DNA from: Microlunatus endophyticus
GTDB lineage: Bacteria; Actinomycetota; Actinomycetes; Propionibacteriales; Propionibacteriaceae
DNA length: 64,000 nucleotides
Assembly: GCF_014646195.1 (NCBI RefSeq)
Contig: NZ_BMMZ01000014.1
Span: forward strand, 1 to 64,000
Reading direction: 5' to 3'
Every line of letters begins with the position of its first letter. Positions within the stretch are counted from its first letter, which is position 1. Positions 17,551 through 25,257 of this stretch are shown piece by piece. Under the pieces are notes generated by a model. The model did no database searches. It had not been told where the DNA came from and saw only the letters and a list, made by a program, of their open reading frames with translations. A program made the translations under genes and the position numbers.

Positions 17551-18555
17551 GTGTGCGCACAGGGTTATGAGTTGCTGGAAGCGACGGTCCGTTGGGCGGG
17601 TGAGTCGATTGGCGCCGAGATCGAATCGATGCAGCCTCTGCGTGATGGTCACTCTCCGTGGCGATTGCAGGTTCGGGGTGGCGATGATGTGGTTTTGCGC
17701 GTCACGCAGCCGGGCTGGCGTAACGCGGATCCGGTCCGGACGAACGCTGCCGCGCTCCGGGTTGCCGAGCGGAATGACCTGGCGGCACCGCGACTATTGG
17801 CCGTGGACTGGGACGGTGAGCTGGCGGGGACCCCGGCGACGGTCGAGACCGTCCTGTCGGGCAGTAGTGCTCCGCCATCGAGGGTGTCCCCGAGCAGACT
17901 GCGGGCGTTTGGCGCTGCGATCGCGAGGGTTCACACGGTTCCGCTTGAACCACGGACGTGGCTGCCGCATCTGACGCGATCGAAGCAGTATGACCATCCG
18001 ATGATGCGTCGTTGGGCCGCGCTATATAGGTCGTCTCCCGATAGCGAAAAGTCGGACATAGTCCGGCGGCTCGGCCAGCTCACCGGCATGTCGCAGGAAA
18101 CCATCCTTCGAACAATCGACGCGCCTCCTGGCTCAGCGCTGCTGCACGTGGCCGACGAGCGGGTCAGGGCGACCCCTCGCCTGGAGGGGCAGTCGGTCCT
18201 TTTGCACGGCGACGTCTGGGCCGGAAACGCACTGTGGGATGGCGACAAGTGTGTCGGCTTGATCGATTGGAAGGATGCGGGAGTGGGTGATCCGGGTATC
18301 GATCTGGGCTTGCTACGGCTCAACATGACACTCCAGTACGGCAGTAACGCGGCGAGCTACGTGCTGGAAGGATGGCAAGGCGCTGCCGGTCGCGCCGCCA
18401 CGCACCTCGCGTACTGGGACACCGTCGCCGCTCTCAACACCCCGACGGTGCTGGACGATCCAGGTTTTGATGACGACGGCGAGGTTGTGAGTGCTGAGGT
18501 CGTCAGCAGACGTCGAGACACCTTTCTGGCGGAGGCACTATCAGCTGTGTGGTGA
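17551..18555 (+). CDS. Aminoglycoside phosphotransferase-family kinase
   Basis: APH-fold kinase of 334 residues, the third intact one in the window. HGDVWAGN forms the catalytic loop and LIDWKDAGVGDPGIDLG the metal-binding loop with the usual downstream aspartate. VVLRV supplies no lysine, so the N-lobe is slightly unusual. Start is GTG 17551; GGGGAC lies rather far upstream. It stands alone, with a short repeat fragment downstream. Confidence 0.87.
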   Translation: MCAQGYELLEATVRWAGESIGAEIESMQPLRDGHSPWRLQVRGGDDVVLRVTQPGWRNADPVRTNAAALRVAERNDLAAPRLLAVDWDGELAGTPATVETVLSGSSAPPSRVSPSRLRAFGAAIARVHTVPLEPRTWLPHLTRSKQYDHPMMRRWAALYRSSPDSEKSDIVRRLGQLTGMSQETILRTIDAPPGSALLHVADERVRATPRLEGQSVLLHGDVWAGNALWDGDKCVGLIDWKDAGVGDPGIDLGLLRLNMTLQYGSNAASYVLEGWQGAAGRAATHLAYWDTVAALNTPTVLDDPGFDDDGEVVSAEVVSRRRDTFLAEALSAVW

Positions 18556-19021
18556 GGTGCCCGTTCAACGATCGCCGGGCAGGGAACGTCTTGCGGTGCG
18601 GCTACTTGGGCCGTGGCTGGTTTGAGCTGTCTGTGTTGTGTGCGGTGCCGAGCCAGGTTTCAAGGACTGTCTGACCTTGGAGTCTCAAATGACGACACCC
18701 TGGCGCCCGGTGAACGGCGCGCTAACAACAACGCATCTGAGCACATCGACGGGAAGCTCCTGGCGCGCGGATGGGCGTCCTGTGTTCGCTCGCCAGGCTC
18801 GCTGGGCGAAGAACCGTCGCTGGCATCCCTTGGCTCTTGGGCCCCGGGGATTCCAACTGGAAGCATCCCTGGGACCGGAGCTGGGTGGCCCGCGATAGCC
18901 ACGCACCGTTGGCTGCCGTGTGTGTGTATTGGTTTCGGGGCTGGGGCCGTACGCTTCCGGTGGGCGGGGCCGCAGCGATGGTCCCCGGATTCATTGCGAT
19001 TCCCGGGAGAGGGCGACGGCT
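18556..19021. other. Gene-free stretch with repeat fragment
   Basis: GAGGTGCCCGTTCAACGATC with GCAGGGAACGTCTTGCGG (about 18554-18596) matches pieces of the repeat family. The remainder has open frames in several phases but none resembles a protein. A GGGAGAGGG ribosome site for the next gene lies at 19005-19013. Confidence 0.4.
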
Positions 19022-20833
19022 GTGGCAGGTAGCGCGAGGTGGGTCTCCTGGGCCGGATTCATCGGGTTGGCCGGATCGGTTCCCCGGTGGCTGCGGGTCG
19101 TTGTCGCGGTGACGAGTGTGGCGGTGGGTGCGGTTGTGATCGTACGGCCCACGACGTCGTTGGACACTCTGGCCTGGATCATCGGTGCCGGTCTCATCCT
19201 GGCGGGGGCGATTCGGCTGCTGGAGCATCGCAAAGGGTCCGGATCCGGCATGGCATCGGCCGGTCTGGGTCTTGTCGTCGCGGTGATCGCCGGTCTGGTG
19301 GTGTGGTGGTTGCCCGGGCTGACGGTACGGCTGCTTGCGGTGTTCGTCGGGGCGGGCATCGTCGTCAGTGGTGGGTTGCGGCTGGTCGACGGTTTCCGCA
19401 ACCGCGGCAGCGTCGGGGCGCGGTCGCGCTTGATCTTGTTCGGGATGGCCGAGATCGTCTTCGGGGTGCTGGCGCTGGTGTGGCCGGACATCACGTTGTT
19501 GTTCGTTGCGGTGTTGTTCGGTGCTCGTCTGATCATGGCCGGCTTGGCCGGCCTCTGGGACGTGTTCTTTCCCGACGAGGCACATCACCTGCCTGCTCGA
19601 CCCGCCACCGGGTCCGGTCGGATGCGGCGGGTTGCGCGTGTCATCGGTCCGTTCGTGGCAGTCGCTCTGGCGGCAGGTGGGGTCGGTGCGAGCGAGACCC
19701 TGCGTCGTGGGGCGCCGGCAATCGATGCGTTCTACACCGCTCCTCGGGAGGTTCCGTCACAGCCCGGGCAGCTGATCCGCTTCGATCCGTTCACGCGGGG
19801 AGTCCCCGCCGATGCGGTCGGTTGGCGCATCCTGTACACGACGACGCGTGGCGACGGCAGCGCCGCGATCGCCAGCGGACTGGTGGTCGTGCCTCGGCGT
19901 AGCGGCGGTGGTTGGCCCGTCATCGACTGGGCGCACGGAACGACGGGCTATGCGGCGGCCTGCGCGCCGTCACTGGCGACCCGGCCATTCGAGTCGGGCG
20001 CGCTGTTCATCCTTGGTCAGGTCATCGACAACGGGTGGGCCCTGGTCGCGACCGACTACATCGGATTGGGGACCGCCGGGCCACACCCGTATCTGATCGG
20101 GCCGGACAGTGCCCATGCGGTCCTCGACGCTGTTCGTGCCGCCCGCCAGCTGACCCAGGCACACCTCGGACAGCAGACCGTTGTCTGGGGACACTCACAG
20201 GGTGGTGGGGCTGCGCTGTGGACCGGCGCAGTGGCACGCCAATACGCGCCAGGATTGAACATTCAGGGCGTCGCGGCGCTCGCACCGGCGAGCAATCTGC
20301 CGGCACTGGTCGACAACCTTCCCACCATCACCGGCGGCAGCATCTTCGCCTCCTATGTGATGGCCGCGTACGCAGCCGTCTATCCGGATATCAGCATCAA
20401 CTCCTACATCCGGCCCGGTGTCAAGACCGTGCTCACCGAAATGGCGAAGCGATGTCTGGCCGAACCGTCGGCCCTCGTCTCGGTGCTGCACGCGCTCGCT
20501 CTGACGAAGGATCCAGAGATATTCCGACGGGATCCGAACACCGGAGCATTGGGTAAGCATCTGGCTGCGAATGTGCCTCCCGCCACCATTCCCATGTCAC
20601 TTCTGATTGCCCAGGGAGGGTCAGACCCGCTGGTCCTGCCGGCGACTCAGTCAGGCTATGTGGACAGCCTGTGTGCCGCCGGCCAGGCGGTCGACTACCG
20701 GACCTATGCTGGCCTTGATCACGTCGGGCTGGTCGAGGCCGAATCGCCGCTGGTCCCCGACCTCCTGGACTGGACCCACGACCGCTTCGCGGGGCAGCCG
20801 ACGAGCGCTGGGTGCACGCTGACCCAACGCTAG
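19022..20833 (+). CDS. HdeD-like membrane domain fused to secretory lipase
   Basis: About 603 residues. Residues 20-180 hold six or so short hydrophobic helices in the repeated pattern of DUF308/HdeD proteins. After another hydrophobic segment (207-223) comes an alpha/beta-hydrolase of the secretory lipase (LIP) type: DWAHGTTG near 302-309, nucleophile GHSQGG at 390-395, acid in GGSDPLVLP and histidine in GLDHVGL. GTG 19022 has GGGAGAGGG at proper distance. The hydrolase would face outside, anchored by the membrane domain. The fusion is unusual; the substrate may be a lipid or ester. Confidence 0.82.
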   Translation: MAGSARWVSWAGFIGLAGSVPRWLRVVVAVTSVAVGAVVIVRPTTSLDTLAWIIGAGLILAGAIRLLEHRKGSGSGMASAGLGLVVAVIAGLVVWWLPGLTVRLLAVFVGAGIVVSGGLRLVDGFRNRGSVGARSRLILFGMAEIVFGVLALVWPDITLLFVAVLFGARLIMAGLAGLWDVFFPDEAHHLPARPATGSGRMRRVARVIGPFVAVALAAGGVGASETLRRGAPAIDAFYTAPREVPSQPGQLIRFDPFTRGVPADAVGWRILYTTTRGDGSAAIASGLVVVPRRSGGGWPVIDWAHGTTGYAAACAPSLATRPFESGALFILGQVIDNGWALVATDYIGLGTAGPHPYLIGPDSAHAVLDAVRAARQLTQAHLGQQTVVWGHSQGGGAALWTGAVARQYAPGLNIQGVAALAPASNLPALVDNLPTITGGSIFASYVMAAYAAVYPDISINSYIRPGVKTVLTEMAKRCLAEPSALVSVLHALALTKDPEIFRRDPNTGALGKHLAANVPPATIPMSLLIAQGGSDPLVLPATQSGYVDSLCAAGQAVDYRTYAGLDHVGLVEAESPLVPDLLDWTHDRFAGQPTSAGCTLTQR

Positions 20834-21467
20834 AAATGGCGATCACAGCCGCATCGGTCAACCTGGTGGCAGCTGCCACCGACCAAGAAGATACGGCCAG
20901 TGCTGAGGATCGGTTATTCCCATTCCTATGCCAGTCGCGGCAGCTCCACGCTCCGACAACTGACCAGCTACCCCGTGCGGGTGTGCCCGCTCATGGATCC
21001 CTTGTGACACACCACGGAGCTGATCAGAGATCCCCATGATCAACTGTGTCGTTCAGCGAACGTCTTGCGGAGCCGCCGGTTTTGTGACCGAGGATGGCCT
21101 GCCCCGGGGCGACGCGTCACCGATGACGAAGCATGCTCGGCAGTCAACCAGCCATCATTTGATCATCGGCCGACAACCCATGGACCATTGCCAGCCATGA
21201 CGGGCTTCTCTGGGACCATCGAGGAGCTCGACCAGACGGGCCAGCAACGCCTCCTGCATGAGTTCCTGATCGTTGCCCGTCTGCGCGTCACGCGGCCACC
21301 CGGCCCGGGGGGAGATCCTCCGCGTTCATCACACGCGGAGGGCAGGCTGGCTGCCAACCTCCTGATCGCTTGTTTGCCCAGCTGTTTCCATCCACGGCGG
21401 AGTCAAGCCTCGACGGCGGACAGTGGCAGCCGAGCGAGGGCCATCGACTCGGTCGTATGTTGTGGTC
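20834..21467. other. Gene-free stretch, left edge of conjugative region
   Basis: It contains GTGTGCCCGCTCATGGATCCC (about 20981-21001) and GCGAACGTCTTGCGGAGCCG (about 21056-21076), fragments of the repeat family and the last ones seen before the conjugative region. I see no gene, tRNA or clear direct repeat marking an attachment site. Confidence 0.4.
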
Positions 21468-22238
21468 ATGCTGGACGCACAGTCGCGCGAGATCGCTGCG
21501 GCGTACGGGGCCGGCCGTTCGGTGGCGTGTCTCGCACGTCAGTATGGGCGATCCGAAAGTTGGGTGAAAGGCGTCCTCAGGGCGCAAGGCGTCCAATTGC
21601 GCGGCAGATGGGAACACCCACTGAACCGCGACGAGGTTGTTGCCGAGTACCTGGCGGGCGCGAGCGCGGCGGCCATCGCGGAGAGACACGGACGAGCGGC
21701 GACGACCATCGCGGCGATCCTCCGGCAGCGGAATGTGCGCCGGCGGACGCGTTGGGACAACCTGCCGCCGGTAGATGTGGCGGCCGTCATCGGTGACTAT
21801 CTGGACGGAGCGTCGCTACGCACCGTGGCCGGTCGGCATCGCCGGTCGATCACGTGGGTTCGCGAGACTCTGGCTTCTGTAGGGATTCCACGCCGGGCGC
21901 GGGGTGGGTCCTATAAGGATGTGTCGGACAAGCTGATCGTTCGGCTGCGGGACGATGCCTGCCTCAGTTGGGATGAGATCGCTGAACGAGTGGGGATGAA
22001 GCCGGAGAGTGTCGCGGCGCGCTATTCGGCGGCGCCCGGTGCTCTTGGCCATCCTCGGTACAACTTCGCGGGAGCCGCAACCGACGTCGAGGTCTGGCTG
22101 AGAAACGATGCCGCGAACCATCGCCAGGAGATCGTCTCTGCATATCGGGCAGGTCGGAGTTCTGAATCTCTGGCTCGGCGATGGGGCATTTCGCAGCGGA
22201 CTGTCGAGCGATGGGTTGGCGGGAGCGACAACTCATGA
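21468..22238 (+). CDS. Protein of five tandem helix-turn-helix units
   Basis: About 256 residues made almost entirely of five helix-turn-helix-like units of 35-45 residues, each with the pattern of a resolvase/Hin-type HTH: a [I/V]xxxYxxGxSxxxIAxxxGxSxxxVxxxL theme. Visible cores are GAGRSVACLARQYGRSESWVK, GASAAAIAERHGRAATTI, GASLRTVAGRHRRSITWV, LSWDEIAERVGMKPESVA and GRSSESLARRWGISQRTVE. No catalytic domain is attached. ATG 21468 or GTG 21462 could be the start. It probably binds an extended DNA site; function unknown. Confidence 0.7.
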   Translation: MLDAQSREIAAAYGAGRSVACLARQYGRSESWVKGVLRAQGVQLRGRWEHPLNRDEVVAEYLAGASAAAIAERHGRAATTIAAILRQRNVRRRTRWDNLPPVDVAAVIGDYLDGASLRTVAGRHRRSITWVRETLASVGIPRRARGGSYKDVSDKLIVRLRDDACLSWDEIAERVGMKPESVAARYSAAPGALGHPRYNFAGAATDVEVWLRNDAANHRQEIVSAYRAGRSSESLARRWGISQRTVERWVGGSDNS

Positions 22239-22311
22239 ATCTGTAATCGGCACGACCATGATCAACTGCTCCAGGGCAGAGATGATCTTGGTCGGCGCCG
22301 AATGATCTTTG

Positions 22312-24030
22312 TCACCGATGTGGCCGCCGCGTGGTTGGGCCATCACCTCTGCCCGACCGTCCGTCTTCGTCAGACAGCGTGGGCTGTTTCTTGGCCATCT
22401 CTCTCCGTCTGGCGACGGCACGGTCGAGTACGGCTTCGATGTCGACGCCTCGGGTTTTGGCTCGGTCGCGGGTGTTTGCCTTTGCTTCTTGGGCCGCTTG
22501 TTTGAGCCGTTCGGCGAGGTAGGTCTGGTCCTCTTTTCGGATGGATCCGTCCCACGGGTTGTTGCGGGGTGCCCATCGGCGAGGGTCGGGCATGGTCTCG
22601 CCGGGGCCGTACGTGTGTCCGGTCACGGGGTCGATGCCGAGTTCGGGACCGTTGGTTGTGAGGGCGGCTCGGATGGTTCCGGCCGACTTGTAGCCGAAGA
22701 CGGCGGCGATCTGGTTGTAGGTGTGACCTTGGGATCGCAGATAGGCCGCGACACGGATCTGCTCTTCGGTCCAGCGTGTTCTGTCTTGTTTGGTGACCAG
22801 CTCTGGAGCGATGTCGCTGTCTTCGCGGAGTGCTCGGCTGACCTGTTCATCGCTCATCCCGAGTTCCGCGCCGATCTCTGTGTAGGGCTTGCCGGCGCGT
22901 CGCATCTCTACGGCTCGGACGCGTTGTTCGTCGGTCCAGAGGACGCGCCTGATCCGGTGGCCGCGGATCTCGACGCGGTCGTGGTTGGCGGCGTGGAGTG
23001 CGTCGAGGCTGGCTTGTACGGCGGTGTCGTCGGGGAGGTCGCCGATGACATTGCGTGGCAGGGTGACGCCTCTGGGGCTGAACAGGATGCTGGCGAAGTA
23101 GAGATCTGAATTGGTCGCCGGCTCAATCGGAGTCGCACTGAAGGCTTCGGCGGCGGATTCTGTCGGCGTGCCAGGCGCGACCCGTTGGGACAGCACCTTC
23201 TCGGCGGGCGGATGAAGGGCGAGAAGTTCTGATTGCAGCATGAGCGGCAGGTGGTGGAACGAAGTGGTAGCAAAGTCGGTGTCAAAGCCTCGCTCGGTGA
23301 GCCAGCTTCGTTTGGCTGCTCGCCTGGTGGTGGCCCACTGCTTGGCGGCGTGTGCCTGCCAGGCTTTGGGCGTGGCGGGGCCGATGGGCCGGCCGTTGCG
23401 ATGCAGGACGTGGGCCTGCCCGCTTGCCAGACTGACGGCGACGGCGTGGGTCTCGGCGGCGGTGACCGGTGGAGTGGGTTTGCGGTAGAGGGGCGGGTCG
23501 GCGGTGGCGTGGAACGCTCGGGCGTACCACTGTTCGGCCAGGGCTTGGCGGATGCCGACGGGTCGTTGTGGCTGCCGTTGGAAGATCTGGCTGATGCGTC
23601 CGCGGAGGGCTGCCTCGAGGTAGCTCGGGCGTGCTTCGGCGATCTGGTCTGCGACGAGTCGGGCGTCGCGGGCGAGTTCGATCACGACGTCGACGACGAT
23701 GGCTGAGTCTGCTCCGGTGCGCCGGCGGACGAGGGCCATCATCTTTTCGGCTTCGGCGCCGTCGATCGGTGCGTTCGCGGGTGCCATGAGCCCGCGGGCG
23801 AGCTGGTTCTCCACGACGCGTACGTACCAGGCTTGGAGGGTTCGCCGGGTGATGGACGGCGTGCGGCTTGGTGTGGGTGTGGGCCAGAAGGTCTCGAACC
23901 GGCTGGTCGCGGCGGCGCGTTCGGCGAGCAGGAGGCGCTCGGTGACTGCGGCTGCGTCGGCTTCGGCAGTCTTCTGGATAAGTCGGGCTCGAGCGAATGC
24001 CGTGCTGGCCGCGGTCGTTTGGTCGGCCAT
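22312..24030 (-). CDS. HTH-containing protein of the conjugative operon
   Basis: About 572 residues, last gene of the leftward operon. The N-terminal half is helical and unfamiliar. The C-terminal half has two HTH-type units, beginning WTDEQRVRAVEMRRAGKPY and WTEEQIRVAAYLRSQGHTY, then a charged tail. ATG 24030 overlaps the stop of the preceding gene (ATGA), so I reject the longer open frame that runs to 24372. DNA processing or oriT recognition is possible, but there are no relaxase motifs (HUH or active Tyr context) that I can identify. Confidence 0.65.
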   Translation of the reverse strand: MADQTTAASTAFARARLIQKTAEADAAAVTERLLLAERAAATSRFETFWPTPTPSRTPSITRRTLQAWYVRVVENQLARGLMAPANAPIDGAEAEKMMALVRRRTGADSAIVVDVVIELARDARLVADQIAEARPSYLEAALRGRISQIFQRQPQRPVGIRQALAEQWYARAFHATADPPLYRKPTPPVTAAETHAVAVSLASGQAHVLHRNGRPIGPATPKAWQAHAAKQWATTRRAAKRSWLTERGFDTDFATTSFHHLPLMLQSELLALHPPAEKVLSQRVAPGTPTESAAEAFSATPIEPATNSDLYFASILFSPRGVTLPRNVIGDLPDDTAVQASLDALHAANHDRVEIRGHRIRRVLWTDEQRVRAVEMRRAGKPYTEIGAELGMSDEQVSRALREDSDIAPELVTKQDRTRWTEEQIRVAAYLRSQGHTYNQIAAVFGYKSAGTIRAALTTNGPELGIDPVTGHTYGPGETMPDPRRWAPRNNPWDGSIRKEDQTYLAERLKQAAQEAKANTRDRAKTRGVDIEAVLDRAVARRREMAKKQPTLSDEDGRSGRGDGPTTRRPHR

Positions 24031-24251
24031 CACGGGTCCTGGCGGAGCTCGTCGATGTCGAGACCGAGGTCGGCGAGGAGCTGTTCGTCGGTGTCGGCCT
24101 GGCTCCACTCGGTGAGCGCTTGCTCCTTGGCGGCCTTCGTCCGTTGGGCTTTGGCGCGGAGCGCGGCCATGGCTCGGATGAAGTCGGGGTCCTGCGGTTC
24201 GGGCGGCGGGTCGTCTCCGTACGGCTGGTCGGGTGGCTCGGTGGTGCTCAT
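24030..24251 (-). CDS. Small acidic protein in conjugative operon
   Basis: 73 residues: a Pro/Asp-rich N-terminus (PPDQPYGDDPPPEPQDPD), a basic helix rich in Ala and Lys, and an acidic C-terminus (LLADLGLDIDELRQDP). Both ends overlap neighbours by ATGA junctions (24249-24251 start; stop at 24030-24032), which makes a real gene likely. No known family recognised. Confidence 0.6.
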   Translation of the reverse strand: MSTTEPPDQPYGDDPPPEPQDPDFIRAMAALRAKAQRTKAAKEQALTEWSQADTDEQLLADLGLDIDELRQDP

Positions 24252-24700
24252 CGACTACCTCCGCTTCCGGGCAGGGCGTGCTCGATCGGGGCGCGTCCGA
24301 TCGACATGGTCCAGAGGGCTGCCCAGGTCGATTCGAGTTCGTAGGTGCGGCCGACGAGGAGTACGGCCTCACTGAAGGCGTTGATCATCTTTGCGGTGTG
24401 ATCAGCGACCGAGAATGTGGTGGCGATGATCATTCCGGTGTTTTGGCGGTAGACGTTGATCGTGTTGCCGAAGCAGCGGATCATCAGCGCGATCCTTGGT
24501 GGTCGTCGGGTCGGGTCCCTTGTGCCGAAGGGTTCAAGCCCGTATTGGTCCGGATCGCCGATGTGGGCGTGATCGATGATCATGACGGGGCGCTGCAGGT
24601 TGAGGAAGGCCGGTGGCAGGATCAGCCAGCCGTCGGTGAAGCCGAGCCGCGCCACCTGCGCGATGGGCGCCGGTGTTGGTGCTGTGAGCGTGGCGATCAT
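24248..24700 (-). CDS. Hypothetical protein in conjugative operon
   Basis: 150 residues, no family recognised. It has alternating beta-type hydrophobic stretches (GWLILPPAFL, RPVMIIDHAHI, RIALMIRCFGNTINVYRQ) and one amphipathic helix, so it looks like a soluble alpha/beta protein. ATGA overlaps on both sides place it in the middle of the translationally coupled operon. Confidence 0.6.
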   Translation of the reverse strand: MIATLTAPTPAPIAQVARLGFTDGWLILPPAFLNLQRPVMIIDHAHIGDPDQYGLEPFGTRDPTRRPPRIALMIRCFGNTINVYRQNTGMIIATTFSVADHTAKMINAFSEAVLLVGRTYELESTWAALWTMSIGRAPIEHALPGSGGSR

Positions 24701-25257
24701 GTCCTTGGTCCCAGGCTTTGGAGTGTTTCTTCGGGTTCGGGTGTCGTACGGGGTTCGCGGTGGTTGCCGTCGAAGCAGTCGGCGGGGACCCATTGGCGCA
24801 TGCGTTGGAGGAAGCCGGGGAGCCAGCGGTCGTGCCACGTCTGGGCTGCGTCGGTGTTGGCTTTGGCGTCGTTGAAGGCGTGTTGCCAGCTCGCGACGAG
24901 GGTGGCGATCTCGGCTGCGAGTCCACCGTGTTGTTCCCAGCAGTAGGGGATGCGTTGGGTGTGAGCTTGGGGCGCGTAACGCAGGTTGTACCAGGCGACC
25001 CAGGTGGGCAGTACGTCGACGCCGTGCATGGGTGCCGGTTGGTGGTAGCACCAGCGTGCGGTGCGGAGTTTTCCTTCGCGGGTGTCGACGAGGCGGTCGA
25101 GGACGCCGTCGATCGCTTCCAGGATGCGGCTGTGCTGGGCGACCATGTCGCGCAACGATCGCAGTTCCTGGCGAAGTTGCTCGACATCGGTCGATGGGTT
25201 GCCGAAGAAGTCGTCGGGCCCGTCCAGGGGATCCTCGTCGTAGGTGTCGTCGCTCAT
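24697..25257 (-). CDS. DUF4913-like protein in conjugative operon
   Basis: 186 residues. An acidic N-terminus and a coiled-coil stretch (VEQLRQELRSLRDMVAQHSRIL) precede a Trp-rich domain with WVAWYNLRY, YCWEQHGG and WHDRWLPGF, ending PADCFDGNH. The Trp/Cys/His pattern resembles DUF4913, which is common on actinobacterial plasmids and integrative elements; that assignment is from memory of the pattern. The start overlaps the end of the coupling-protein gene. Confidence 0.55.
   Translation of the reverse strand: MSDDTYDEDPLDGPDDFFGNPSTDVEQLRQELRSLRDMVAQHSRILEAIDGVLDRLVDTREGKLRTARWCYHQPAPMHGVDVLPTWVAWYNLRYAPQAHTQRIPYCWEQHGGLAAEIATLVASWQHAFNDAKANTDAAQTWHDRWLPGFLQRMRQWVPADCFDGNHREPRTTPEPEETLQSLGPRT

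Noticed and set aside
18613..19032. Small protein between the third kinase and the lipase fusion
   Set aside because: Several frames are open but none has a ribosome site, family likeness or plausible composition.
24031..24372. N-terminal extension of the 572-residue HTH protein
   Set aside because: The ATGA junction at 24030 and two coupled small genes occupy this DNA in another frame.
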